A DNA stretch of 64,000 nt, taken from positions 2,728,001 to 2,792,000 of the forward strand of contig NZ_CP041046.1 in NCBI RefSeq assembly GCF_006385595.1. Reading direction: 5' to 3'. Shown in pieces: positions 42,714-51,609 of this stretch. Under the pieces are notes generated by a model. That model was not told where the DNA came from. It saw only the letters and a list, made by a program, of their open reading frames with translations, and did not search any database. This DNA is from Luteibacter pinisoli (GTDB taxonomy: Bacteria > Pseudomonadota > Gammaproteobacteria > Xanthomonadales > Rhodanobacteraceae). Within the stretch, counting starts at the first letter, position 1, and every line of letters starts with the position of its first letter. The position numbers were made by a program, and so were the translations under genes.

Positions 42714-42774
42714 CGGCTCTCCCTTTCGAACGCAGAGCGTTGTCTGAGCAGCGAGGGTGGGCACCGAGGGCTCT
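42531..42774 (-). repeat. 244-bp structured intergenic repeat, copy B
   Basis: This is the inverted counterpart of copy A, exactly the same length. Its 23-bp terminal arms (42531-42553 and 42752-42774) are perfectly complementary. Relative to copy A both arms changed together at two positions, so complementarity is kept in each copy. The element overlaps the last 61 codons (60 residues plus stop) of the secreted-protein gene and ends about 100 bp before the stop of the convergent GGDEF gene. Confidence 0.85.
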
Positions 42775-42798
42775 GCGCCTCGACCCCCAGAGGCTGGT

Positions 42799-42848
42799 GC
42801 GGCGTCAGCCGCTAAGAACATGCATTCGCGCCAGCGAATGATCCGATT
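42799..42848 (+). repeat. 50-bp twin-hairpin repeat, copy D2
   Basis: Same two hairpins as D1 (GCGGC-gtca-GCCGC and CATTCGC-gcca-GCGAATG), in the same orientation, 27 bases beyond the stop of the minus-strand GGDEF gene. In both copies a minus-strand gene ends just to the right, which suggests a 3'-end processing or protection role. Confidence 0.7.
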
Positions 42849-42875
42849 CAGAAGCGTCAGGCCAAAGCCAAACCT

Positions 42876-45800
42876 TTAAAGGCTGGCAATCCGACTCCGA
42901 TTACGCCCGTCGTTCTTCGCCTCATACAACGCCTCATCCGCCCGACCCAACAGCGAATTCAACGACTCCGGCGCACGCCACATCGCCACGCCCGCGCTCA
43001 CCGTAATCCGGATCCGGTAATCCCCATGCACGATCACCTGCGACGCCAGCGCATGGCGCACCCGCTCCGTGATATCCAGCGCATGCTCCGCCAACGCCCC
43101 CGGCAAGCAAAGAATAAACTCCTCGCCGCCAAAGCGCCCCGCCAGGTCATCCGCCCGGCACATCGACGAAATCACCCGCATCGTCTCGCGGATCACCGTA
43201 TCGCCCGCCAGATGGCCGAACGTATCGTTCACCGACTTGAAGTCATCGATATCCAGCAACACCACGCTAAACGGAATCCCATCCTTCGCCGCCCCCTGGC
43301 GCACGCGCTCCGCCTGCTCAAGGAAACGACGGCGATTCAGCGAGCCGGTGAGCTCGTCCGTACCCGCCAGGTGATCCAGCCGCTCATTCGCCGCCTTCAG
43401 GTCACGCGTGCGTGCCTCCACCTGCGCCTGCAACAGCTCGGCGCGGCGACGCAGGAACAGCGTGCGCAGGTACACCAGGCCAAAGAACGCCGCCACGGCC
43501 AAGGCCACGCCCAACAGCAGCGTCCACGGGCTCTCATACCAGCGCGGCACCACCTCCACGCGCACGGATGTCTCGATCGTGCGCGCATCCAGCCCGCGCA
43601 TCGTCGCGCGCAGGCGCAGCGTGTAGGTCCCACTGGAAAGGTTCGTGTAGATCGCACTCGGCGGGATCCCACGCGCCACTTCATTCCACGCGGTATCCGC
43701 GTCATCCATGCGATACGCGTAATGCGTTTCCTGCGGGGCGCGGTAATCCAGCAGGGCGAAATCCACGCGCAGGTTACGGCCGTCACCGCTCACCCGAATA
43801 CGCCCGCCCTCGCCCGGCAATTCCGCCAGCGGCACGGACTTATCGTTCATGGCGATATGCGTCACCGTCAGGCGCGGCGTCGCCATCTGCGGGGCCACCC
43901 AGTACGGCCGCACCACGGTGAGGCCGCCCAGACCGCCGAACATCAGCTCGCCACCCGGCGCCTCGGCCGCCGAACGGTGAATGTAACTGGGGATGCGCAG
44001 GCCATCGCGGATGCCGAGGTCAAACACCCGGTGGCTGGCGGCGTCGACCATCGCCACGCCATTGGCCATCGACGCCCACACACGGTCGTCGTGGTCCACC
44101 AGCAAGGCGTTGATCTTGGTGTTCACCAGGCCCTCGCGGGCACCGATGACACCGAACTGGAAGGGCCCGCGCTCGCGGAAATCATCCAGGTAGGCAATGC
44201 CGCCAAAGGTGCCCAGCCACAGCCGATGGTGTGAATCAAAGGCCATCGAGCCGGTGTAATCCTGCGGTAGGCTTTTCGGGTCGGCCGGGTCGTGGTGGAT
44301 ATTCGTGAAGCCCGGTTCGCCGTCGTAAGCGATGCTGATGCCGCTGATGGTGGCGAACCACCACGAGTTGGCCATGCGCACGATGTGGCGCACCTGGTCG
44401 CCGACGAGGCTGCGCGGATCCTTCTCGTCGTGGCGCATCTGGCGCAGCGCACCGGTGAGCGTGTTGTAACGGAACAGGCCGTCATAGGTGCCGATGAGCA
44501 GGTCGTTGCCGTCGCGCTGCATCGAAAGGATCAGCCGGCCATCGAGGCTGGGAATCAGCGAACTCGTCAGCGCGAAGGTATTGGAGTCGATGCGCGAGAT
44601 GCCCTGCGCGCCCGCCCAGATCGAGCCGTCCGGCGCGACCACGAACGCCTGCACGTCGCGCTCGGCCTGCTCGCCGCCTAGCTGCAGGTGGCGCATGCCG
44701 CCACTGCCGAGATCCAGCACGTCGATGCGGCCCATGCCCAGGCCCAGCCACACGCGGCCGCGCGGGTCGACGAACACGGCGTGCACGTTCGCGTTCGACA
44801 GCGTGTGCGACTGCAGCGGCGACGGCAGCACGGAAAACACCTTGCGGCCGTTCGGGTCGTAATGCGCGGCGCCCAGCTCGGTCGCCACCCAGATATTGCC
44901 GGCCCGGTCCTGCAGGATGTCGCGGGTAATATCACCGGGCAACGACGAACCCATCGCCGCATCGTGGGACAGCGCCCGCAGCTGGCCGGTGTTGAAATCG
45001 TAGGTGACCACGCCGGCGCCATCGGTGGCGGCCCAGAGCACGTGCTCGGGCGTTTCGCGGAACGCACGGATGGTGCGGCGGCGCGCCAGGCCGGTCTTGC
45101 CGGAATACCCGGGTACGGCGTGGGCGTGGCCGTCGGGCGTGATGTACACCGCGCCGGACTGGCCGGTGCCGATCCACATGCGGTCCTTGCTGTCTTCGTA
45201 CACAGCCCATGCCTGGTCGTGCAGGATGGGATCGATCTCCGGATCCGCCGACACCACGCGCGTGAAGTGGCCACCGGGCCGGCGCACGAACACGCCATTG
45301 TCCAGGCCGACCCAGACGTTGCCGGCGCGGTCTTCAGTGACCGCGAAGGTACGCGGCACCATCGACGTATCGTCACCCGGCAGCCCGGACGCGTGGGTGA
45401 TCTTGCCGGTGGTGATATCCAGCCGGTCCAGGCCGCCTTCGGTGGCAATCCAGAAAATGCCCGGCTCGCGCGAGCGCGCGATGGCGAAGATCTTGCCGTG
45501 CGAGGTACCGCCCTTGCCCACCGGATAAAGATGGAAACGCACCGTGTTGGGGTCGAAGCGCAGCAAGCCACCGGCATTGGTGCCGACCAGCAGGCCACCG
45601 TCGTCCAGCGGCATCAGGGCGCGCACGTAGGCGTCGGGCAACACGGCGCCACCGTAGGAATCCGGCTCCTGGCCGAACACCTGCATGCGGTAACCGTCGT
45701 AGCGAGCCAGGCCGCCGAAGGTGCCGATCCAGATCAGCCCGGCCTTGTCCTGGACGATGGCCGTGGTGGTGGAATGCGGCAGGCCGTCGGCAACGCCGAC

Positions 45801-45962
45801 GGTGTCGAACCACGCGGTTTCATACGCGGCCCAGGGATCGACGCCCACCTTCGGTGCCACCTGTGCGAGGGCACCGCCCGCGAAAACGCAGGCCAGCAAG
45901 GCAAGCAGGAGGGCGCGCAACAGCGGAAAGCGGAGCGGCCGGTGCGGACGCTCAGCCTGCAT
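42876..45962 (-). CDS. Reg_prop/Y_Y_Y sensor diguanylate cyclase
   Basis: This 1028-residue hybrid-type sensor has a signal peptide or N-terminal anchor (LLRALLLALLACVFAGGALA), two seven-bladed propellers made of Reg_prop repeats (GLIWIGTFGGLARYDGYRMQ, NVWVGLDNGVFVRR, RVWLGLGMGRIDVLD), a Y_Y_Y domain (about 690-780), one membrane helix (about 795-820), a coiled coil and a C-terminal GGDEF domain (about 855-1025). The active site GGEEF is intact and an inhibitory RxxD site (RADD) sits five residues before it. It should make c-di-GMP in response to a periplasmic ligand, perhaps a sugar. ATG 45962 is chosen because it directly precedes the signal; ATG 45998 is also possible. It overlaps the upstream GGDEF-EAL gene by 11 bases. 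Confidence 0.9.
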   Translation of the reverse strand: MQAERPHRPLRFPLLRALLLALLACVFAGGALAQVAPKVGVDPWAAYETAWFDTVGVADGLPHSTTTAIVQDKAGLIWIGTFGGLARYDGYRMQVFGQEPDSYGGAVLPDAYVRALMPLDDGGLLVGTNAGGLLRFDPNTVRFHLYPVGKGGTSHGKIFAIARSREPGIFWIATEGGLDRLDITTGKITHASGLPGDDTSMVPRTFAVTEDRAGNVWVGLDNGVFVRRPGGHFTRVVSADPEIDPILHDQAWAVYEDSKDRMWIGTGQSGAVYITPDGHAHAVPGYSGKTGLARRRTIRAFRETPEHVLWAATDGAGVVTYDFNTGQLRALSHDAAMGSSLPGDITRDILQDRAGNIWVATELGAAHYDPNGRKVFSVLPSPLQSHTLSNANVHAVFVDPRGRVWLGLGMGRIDVLDLGSGGMRHLQLGGEQAERDVQAFVVAPDGSIWAGAQGISRIDSNTFALTSSLIPSLDGRLILSMQRDGNDLLIGTYDGLFRYNTLTGALRQMRHDEKDPRSLVGDQVRHIVRMANSWWFATISGISIAYDGEPGFTNIHHDPADPKSLPQDYTGSMAFDSHHRLWLGTFGGIAYLDDFRERGPFQFGVIGAREGLVNTKINALLVDHDDRVWASMANGVAMVDAASHRVFDLGIRDGLRIPSYIHRSAAEAPGGELMFGGLGGLTVVRPYWVAPQMATPRLTVTHIAMNDKSVPLAELPGEGGRIRVSGDGRNLRVDFALLDYRAPQETHYAYRMDDADTAWNEVARGIPPSAIYTNLSSGTYTLRLRATMRGLDARTIETSVRVEVVPRWYESPWTLLLGVALAVAAFFGLVYLRTLFLRRRAELLQAQVEARTRDLKAANERLDHLAGTDELTGSLNRRRFLEQAERVRQGAAKDGIPFSVVLLDIDDFKSVNDTFGHLAGDTVIRETMRVISSMCRADDLAGRFGGEEFILCLPGALAEHALDITERVRHALASQVIVHGDYRIRITVSAGVAMWRAPESLNSLLGRADEALYEAKNDGRNRSRIASL

Positions 45963-47496
45963 AAGCCATCGATGGATCGAGGTAACGGCTGAACGCATCC
46001 GCCGTCATGGGGCGTGCGAAGAAATACCCCTGGCCGATATCGCAGCCCAGGTTGCGTAGCCAGTCCGCCTGCGCTTCGGTTTCCACGCCTTCGGCGATGG
46101 TGCGCATGTTGAGCTTCTTGGCCAGGCCGACGATGGCCTCGGTGATCTCGCGGTCGGCCAGGTTCAGGTCGCTGCCGCGGACGAAGCTCTGGTCGATCTT
46201 GATGGTGCCCACCGGCAGTTCGCGCAGGTGGCTGAGGTTCCAGTAGCCGGCGCCGAAGTCGTCGATCAGCAGGTCGAAGCCGTGCGAACGCAGCTTCACC
46301 AGCTGGCGCAGCGTTTCTTCCGGCTCGCGCATGGCGGTGGATTCGGTGAGCTCGAAGCGGATGCGCGTCGGATCCACGCCGAACGAGCGGACCACGCGGT
46401 GCAGCGTCTCGACAAAGGCCGGCCGGCTGAGCTCGTGCATGGAAAGGTTGATTGCCACGTAATCCACATGGCGGTCGGCGGCATCCCAGGCCTGCAGCTG
46501 CGCCAGCACCGAGCGCAGCACGTATTCACCCAGCGCGTGGATGAGCCCGGAGCGCTCGGCCACCGCGACAAACAGCGTGGGCGGGACATCGCCGCGCACC
46601 GGATGGTGCCAGCGCGCCAGCGCTTCCACGCCGGCGAGGGTGCCGTCGCGCAGGTTGCGCTTGGGCTGGTATTCCACGTCGAGTTCGCCGCGCTGCAGGG
46701 CTTCGCGCAGTTCCACGGTGAGGGCCAGGCGCTCGCGCGCGGCCTCGAGCATGCCTTCTTCGTAGAAACGGAAGTCGGCCTTGCCGGTTTCCTTCACCGC
46801 ATACATCGCGGCATCGGCATTGCGGATGAGTGCCTCGGCGACGTGGCCGTCCTTCGGTGCGATGGCGACGCCGATGCTGGGGCTCACCGCCACCAGCTGG
46901 CCCGCCACGTTGACCGGCTGCGAGACCAGGTCGAGCACCTTGCGGCACACCCGCACCAGGTTCTCCAGGCCGCCGTACGACTTGACCACCACGACGAACT
47001 CGTCGCCGCCGAAGCGCGACACGGTGTCGCGTTCACGCACGCTGCTGCGCAGCGAGGTGGCCACGGCGCGCAGGAAGGTGTCGCCGGCCTCGTGGCCGAG
47101 CGTGTCGTTGATCGACTTGAAGCCGTCGAGGTCGATGAACATCACCGCGAGCATGCCGTCCAGCGGCTCCTTCAGCGCCTCTTCCAGTTCGTGCATCAGG
47201 AAGGCGCGGTTGGGCAGGCCGGTCAGGGTGTCGTGGTAGGCATGGAAGGCCAGGGCCCGGCGGGTTTCCTCGCGCGGATCCTTCAGGCGGGCGTTGAGCT
47301 TGCGGCGCTGGGCCATGAGCATGCCGATGACCACCGAGGCCACGGCACAGACCACCACCAGCGAGACCAGCCAGCCGAGGCCGGCGCCGCTGGTGCTGAA
47401 TCCCGAGCAGCTGACATCGCCCGGCCCGATAAAGGGCCAGCGCGCGCAATGCGAGGCGGCATGGTGCATGCCGCTGTCGACGCTGGTTGTCAGCAC
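45952..47496 (-). CDS. Membrane GGDEF-EAL protein (c-di-GMP turnover)
   Basis: The 514-residue protein has a short N terminus, one membrane helix (LGWLVSLVVVCAVASVVIG, about 39-58), a GGDEF domain (RFGGDEF, with the inhibitory site RERD) and an EAL domain. The EAL motif (GVEALARW), ELTES, DDFGAGY, KIDQSF and EGVETEAQ are all present, so phosphodiesterase activity is expected; cyclase activity is also possible. The start is GTG with GGAG seven bases upstream. It is the first gene after a FliA-like promoter and overlaps the Reg_prop cyclase gene, so enzymes of opposite sense may be made together. Confidence 0.9.
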   Translation of the reverse strand: MLTTSVDSGMHHAASHCARWPFIGPGDVSCSGFSTSGAGLGWLVSLVVVCAVASVVIGMLMAQRRKLNARLKDPREETRRALAFHAYHDTLTGLPNRAFLMHELEEALKEPLDGMLAVMFIDLDGFKSINDTLGHEAGDTFLRAVATSLRSSVRERDTVSRFGGDEFVVVVKSYGGLENLVRVCRKVLDLVSQPVNVAGQLVAVSPSIGVAIAPKDGHVAEALIRNADAAMYAVKETGKADFRFYEEGMLEAARERLALTVELREALQRGELDVEYQPKRNLRDGTLAGVEALARWHHPVRGDVPPTLFVAVAERSGLIHALGEYVLRSVLAQLQAWDAADRHVDYVAINLSMHELSRPAFVETLHRVVRSFGVDPTRIRFELTESTAMREPEETLRQLVKLRSHGFDLLIDDFGAGYWNLSHLRELPVGTIKIDQSFVRGSDLNLADREITEAIVGLAKKLNMRTIAEGVETEAQADWLRNLGCDIGQGYFFARPMTADAFSRYLDPSMAYAG

Positions 47497-47550
47497 GCCT
47501 TGCTCCGACCCGGCTTAGCCAGGCGCTGGGACCATCCAATCATCCCCTGC

Positions 47551-47578
47551 TTATCGGCCACGGGGCTTCCTTACTTTA
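47551..47578 (-). promoter_or_regulatory. FliA (sigma28) promoter for the GGDEF-EAL/Reg_prop-GGDEF pair
   Basis: On the minus strand TAAAGTAA (47578-47571), 12 bases, then GCCGATAA (47558-47551). The -10 is a perfect match to the FliA consensus GCCGATAA; the -35 matches TAAAGTTT at six of eight, and the spacer is one base longer than the usual 11. The transcript would start near 47543, 47 bases before the GTG start. Confidence 0.6.
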
Positions 47579-47622
47579 ATGTTCCGCCGGACGCATGATG
47601 CTGGCTCGGCGGAAAAACGCAA

Positions 47623-49677
47623 TCACTTGCCCTTGGCCGGCTCGCGCAGGTAGGTGTCGAACCAGGCCAGGGCCCGGGCCAGGACGTCCCGGCGGCTGGA
47701 TTCACGGGCAAAACCGTGGCCTTCACCGGGGTAAACGACCAGCGACGTGGGCACGTTCTGGGCCCGCAGGGCGTGCCAGAACTCGAACGACTGCGGTGCC
47801 GGGGTTTCGGCGTCGCGTTCGCCGACCACCACCAGGGTGGGCGTCTTCACGTTCTTGATGTAATTGATGGCCGAGCTCTTGCCGTAGACGCCCGGGTCGT
47901 CATACACCGAGGCCCCGAAGTACGGCTTCATCCACTGGTCGATCAGGTTCTGGCCGTAATAGCTCTGCCAGTTGGAGATGCCGGCCCCGGCCACGGCCGC
48001 CTTGAAGCGGTCGGTCTGGGTCACGGCGAACATGGTCATGAAGCCGCCGTAGCTCCAGCCGGTGAGGCCGAGGCGGTGATCGTCCACCGGGTGGCTCTTC
48101 TCGATGGTGTCCACGCCGGCCAGCGCATCGCGCAGGTCGCCGTAGCCGAAATCCTTGCGGTTGGCCTGGACGAACGCCTCGCCCTGGCCGTAGCTGCCGC
48201 GCGGGTTGGGCATGAACACGAAGTAGCCGAGGGCCGAGAGCGGCGCCGGGCCGTAGCCCTGCCCCGGCCAGCGCGGCAGCACGGCCGCGGCGGGGCCGCC
48301 GTGGATCGAGACGATCATGCCGTAGCGCTTCGACGGGTTGTAGTTGGCCGGGTACAGCAGCCAGCCCTGCACGTCATGGCCTTCGTTCTTCCAGGTGATG
48401 GACTCGGCCTTGCCCCAGGAGGGCTTGAGGCCGGCGTTGAACGCGGTGACGGCCACCGGGGCGGCCTTGCCCGCCAGGTCGGCCACGTGCACTTCAAACG
48501 GCTTGTCGAACGCGCTGGCGATGAACGCGGCGTGGCTGTTGTCCTGGCTGAGTGACAGCGACATCGACAGGCGGCCATCGCCCAGCGACATCGGCAGGTC
48601 GAACAGCGTGGTCGGCGTGGCGGCGCCCTGCGCCGGCACGGCGTAGCTGGAGACCCGGCTCGAACCGGCCACCTGCTCGGAGACGATCAGGCGATCGTCG
48701 GCGGCCCAGGAGAGCCACACCGGCGTGGTGTGGGTGTTCGGGGTGATATCGGTGGGCGTGCCGCCGCTGGCCGGCACCGTCCAGATATCGCCACCGGTGG
48801 AACCCTGGTCGCTCATCAGGCCGCCGATGAAGGCGATGCGCGAGCCGTCCGGCGAGAAGCGCGGCACGGCCATCTGCAGGTCCTTCAGGCCGCCCTGCAA
48901 GGTGCTGGTATCCACCACCACCTCGTTCTTCGCACCGGCGGTGGCCGGCTGCACGTAGAGCTTGGCCACCCACCAGTTGTTGTCGCCGGGCGGCTGCGCG
49001 GCCACGTAGGCGATGCGCTTGCCGTCGGCCGAAAGTGCGTACTCGTAGACATGCAGGCCCGCCGGGGAGAGCACGTGGACGGCGCCGCCGGCGGCGTCCA
49101 CCGTGGCCACCTGCTGCACCTCGATGCCTTCCACGCCTACCTCGCCCAGCTGCGGCTTGGCCGCGGCGGTGGCGCTGGCCCGGCGGGTGGCGTTGGGCAC
49201 GTAGAGGAAGCCGAGCTGCTTGCCGTCGGCCGACCAGGACAGGCCGTCGACGTAGCCGGTGAGGTGGGTGAGCCGCTTCGGCGCGGCCTTGCTGGTGATG
49301 TCGACGACGTTGATGTCGTTCTGCTTGCCCTCTTCCACGCCCGCGGTCTTGCCGGCGCAGTCGGAAAGGAAGGCCAGGTGCTTCGAATCGGGGGCCCAGG
49401 CGACGCTGGTTTCGCTGCAGCCCTTGGTGGCCGTCACGCGGCGGGCGTTGTGGCCATCGGCGTCGGCCACTTCCAGCACCGGCTTGCCGTCGGTCTTCAC
49501 GGCCCAGGCCAGGTGCTTGCCATCGGGCGAGAGCGCCACCGATTCCACGGTGCGGACCTTGGCCAGGCCGTCCAGGATGGCGGCGATGCGCGGATCGTCA
49601 GCTTTCGGGGCGGGTTCGGCCTGGGCAGCGGTGGCACAGGCAAGCGCTACGGCGGCGGCGATCCAGGTTGTACGCAT
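47623..49677 (-). CDS. S9 family prolyl oligopeptidase-like serine peptidase, secreted
   Basis: The 684-residue protein has a signal peptide (TTWIAAAVALACATAAQA), an N-terminal WD40-like beta-propeller (about 30-410; RTVESVALSPDGKHLAWAV, SVAWAPDSKHLAFL) and a C-terminal alpha/beta hydrolase domain. The catalytic Ser is in GLTGWSYGGFM, Asp in VVGERDAETP and His in GEGHGFARE. This is the dipeptidyl aminopeptidase/acylaminoacyl peptidase branch, probably periplasmic, taking small peptides. It is monocistronic. Confidence 0.92.
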   Translation of the reverse strand: MRTTWIAAAVALACATAAQAEPAPKADDPRIAAILDGLAKVRTVESVALSPDGKHLAWAVKTDGKPVLEVADADGHNARRVTATKGCSETSVAWAPDSKHLAFLSDCAGKTAGVEEGKQNDINVVDITSKAAPKRLTHLTGYVDGLSWSADGKQLGFLYVPNATRRASATAAAKPQLGEVGVEGIEVQQVATVDAAGGAVHVLSPAGLHVYEYALSADGKRIAYVAAQPPGDNNWWVAKLYVQPATAGAKNEVVVDTSTLQGGLKDLQMAVPRFSPDGSRIAFIGGLMSDQGSTGGDIWTVPASGGTPTDITPNTHTTPVWLSWAADDRLIVSEQVAGSSRVSSYAVPAQGAATPTTLFDLPMSLGDGRLSMSLSLSQDNSHAAFIASAFDKPFEVHVADLAGKAAPVAVTAFNAGLKPSWGKAESITWKNEGHDVQGWLLYPANYNPSKRYGMIVSIHGGPAAAVLPRWPGQGYGPAPLSALGYFVFMPNPRGSYGQGEAFVQANRKDFGYGDLRDALAGVDTIEKSHPVDDHRLGLTGWSYGGFMTMFAVTQTDRFKAAVAGAGISNWQSYYGQNLIDQWMKPYFGASVYDDPGVYGKSSAINYIKNVKTPTLVVVGERDAETPAPQSFEFWHALRAQNVPTSLVVYPGEGHGFARESSRRDVLARALAWFDTYLREPAKGK

Positions 49678-49736
49678 CGGGTGGGCTCGGGTGTGTAGGT
49701 GCGGTGAAACCTAGCACACCCGGTGCCTTTGCCGGG

Positions 49737-50027
49737 TCACACCAGCAGGTTGGCGAACTCCGTGTTCCGCTTGAACCAGGTGTCGGCGTAGGAACAGGCG
49801 GGATGCACCTTCCAGCCGGAGGCTTCCGCGCACTGCACCGCCTTGCGGGTGAGCAGGTTGGCGATGCCGCGCCCCGCCACCGGGCTGGGCACGCCGGTGT
49901 GGGTAATCACCATGGTCTTGCCTTCCAGGCGGTACTCCAGCACGCATTCCTGGCCGTCCACCTCTACCTGGAACACCGCGTTGGCCCGGTCGTGCTTGAT
50001 GTCCAGCGGTTTTGCCGTCGCACTCAT
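49737..50027 (-). CDS. GNAT-like N-acetyltransferase, YjdJ type
   Basis: The 96-residue protein matches the short Gcn5-related family: EVDGQECVLEYRLEGKTMVI, then THTGVPSPVAGRGIANLLTR (acetyl-CoA loop) and WKVHPACSYADTWFKR at the end. The Cys in PACSYA is typical. Substrates of this family are not known. The ATG has GGAGAG upstream. It is divergent from osmC over 127 bp and may share regulation with it. Confidence 0.88.
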   Translation of the reverse strand: MSATAKPLDIKHDRANAVFQVEVDGQECVLEYRLEGKTMVITHTGVPSPVAGRGIANLLTRKAVQCAEASGWKVHPACSYADTWFKRNTEFANLLV

Positions 50028-50154
50028 CGTCGTTCTCTCCAAGCTATCCGGAGCGCTCTTTCGCATTCTCTCGATGGACCGGGCGCTAGCGTTGTCGAAG
50101 ATCAAATCATGCGCGCCTTCACGAGCACAATCCATCACCCACAGGAGAGAGATC

Positions 50155-50580
50155 ATGCAGAAATGGGGTAAGGCTGTCTGGACCGGAAACATCAAGGAAG
50201 GCCAGGGGCTCATCTCGAGCCAGACCGGGGTACTCAAGGACGCCCCCTACGGGTTTGCCTCGCGCTTCGAGGATGGCCCGGGCAGCAACCCGGAGGAGTT
50301 GCTCGGCGCGGCGCACGCGGCGTGCTTCACCATGGCGCTGTCGCTGATGCTGGGCAACAACAACCTCACGGCCGACCGGATCGAGACCCGGGCCGACGTC
50401 ACCCTGGCCAAGGACGGGGAAGGCTTCTCCATCACCAAGGTGCACCTCACCACCAAGGCCAAGATCCCCGGCACCGACCAGGCCAAGTTCGCCGAGATCG
50501 CGAAGCAGGCAAAGGAAGGCTGCCCGGTATCGAAGGTGCTCCGGGCCGAGATCACGCTCGACGCCACTCTGGAGGCGTAA
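50155..50580 (+). CDS. osmC: OsmC family peroxiredoxin
   Basis: OsmC reduces organic hydroperoxides using two Cys. The 141-residue product has Arg37 (GFASRFED), the peroxidatic Cys57 (GAAHAACFTMALS) and the resolving Cys123 (EGCPVSKVL), all in the expected places. The ATG follows AGGAGAGA. A terminator follows directly, so it is a single-gene unit. Confidence 0.93.
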   Translation: MQKWGKAVWTGNIKEGQGLISSQTGVLKDAPYGFASRFEDGPGSNPEELLGAAHAACFTMALSLMLGNNNLTADRIETRADVTLAKDGEGFSITKVHLTTKAKIPGTDQAKFAEIAKQAKEGCPVSKVLRAEITLDATLEA

Positions 50581-50588
50581 ACTGCCCC

Positions 50589-50620
50589 GCGCCGCCGGCC
50601 AGCCCGGCGGCGCGTCTTTG
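50589..50620 (+). terminator. Terminator after osmC
   Basis: A perfect 10-bp GC stem (GCGCCGCCGG with CCGGCGGCGC, loop of five; 50589-50613) is followed by a short GTCTTTG. The T run is weak but the stem is strong. Confidence 0.6.
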
Positions 50621-50643
50621 GTAGCCTGGGATACCCAACGCAC

Positions 50644-51606
50644 GTGCTGATAGTCCACGAACACGGCCAACACGAACGCCCCACGATCTGGATGCCCGGG
50701 ATGGGCCGCCCCAAGGCGCCGATCTGGATCGACCTGCTCGAACCCACCGAGGACGAGCGCCGCTGCGCCGCCGAGATCACCGGCCTGCGCGTTCCCGAGC
50801 GCTCCGACATCGTCAACCTGGCGCTGTCCAGCCGCATCCGCACCGACGACGATGCGATGTACCTGTCGATCCCCTACTTCGCCGATACCGACAACGGCCA
50901 CGCGCCGCAGCCGGTCGGCCTGGTGGTGACCAACCATGTCCTGATGACCTTGCGCTTCACCTCGTCGCCAGCGTTCGACCTGGCCAACGAAAGCTGCGCG
51001 CACCAGCACTGGGATTCCAGCGCGGACGTGCTGGCCACCCTGATCGAGGCCATCGTGAACCTGGCCGCGCAGCGGATGGAAGACGTCTCCGCCGAACTGA
51101 AGAAGCTCTCCGACCGGGTGTTCACGCCCGAGCGGCTGGGTACGCCGATCCTGCGCGATTGCATGCTGGAAGTCGGCCGCCTGGAAGGGCTGCAGTCGCG
51201 CAACCGTTCCTCGATGCTCGGCGTACAGCGCATCGTGTCCTTCGTCCGTGCGAAGAAACCGGACTGGATGGGCGATGCGGTGGAGGTGCGCCTGCGCGTG
51301 GTCGAACACGACCTGCGCACGCTGGATGAGTTCGACGACCAGCTGACCAACAAGCTGCAGTTCCTGCTCGATGCCACGCTGGGCTTCATCAGCACCGACC
51401 AGAACCACGTGATGAAGGTGCTGACGGTGACCTCGGTGGCCACGATCCCGCCGGTGATCCTGGCCGGCATCTGGGGCATGAACTTCAAGTACATGCCGGA
51501 GCTGGACTGGCACTGGGGTTACCCCGTCGCCCTGCTGATCATCGTCGTGAGCATGATCCTGCCGGTGTGGTTCTTTAAGTGGCGCGGCTGGTGGTCGGGG
51601 GACTGA
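50644..51606 (+). CDS. corA: Magnesium/divalent cation transporter CorA
   Basis: The 320-residue protein has the long N-terminal cytoplasmic domain and two C-terminal membrane helices with the signature GIWGMNF (GMN) before the short loop KYMPELDWHWGYP. Length and layout match CorA. The helix LQFLLDATLGFISTDQNHVMKVLTV is the stalk. The start is GTG 50644. It ends four bases before the MpaB gene, so the two may be cotranscribed. Confidence 0.92.
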   Translation: MLIVHEHGQHERPTIWMPGMGRPKAPIWIDLLEPTEDERRCAAEITGLRVPERSDIVNLALSSRIRTDDDAMYLSIPYFADTDNGHAPQPVGLVVTNHVLMTLRFTSSPAFDLANESCAHQHWDSSADVLATLIEAIVNLAAQRMEDVSAELKKLSDRVFTPERLGTPILRDCMLEVGRLEGLQSRNRSSMLGVQRIVSFVRAKKPDWMGDAVEVRLRVVEHDLRTLDEFDDQLTNKLQFLLDATLGFISTDQNHVMKVLTVTSVATIPPVILAGIWGMNFKYMPELDWHWGYPVALLIIVVSMILPVWFFKWRGWWSGD

Positions 51607-51609
51607 GCG

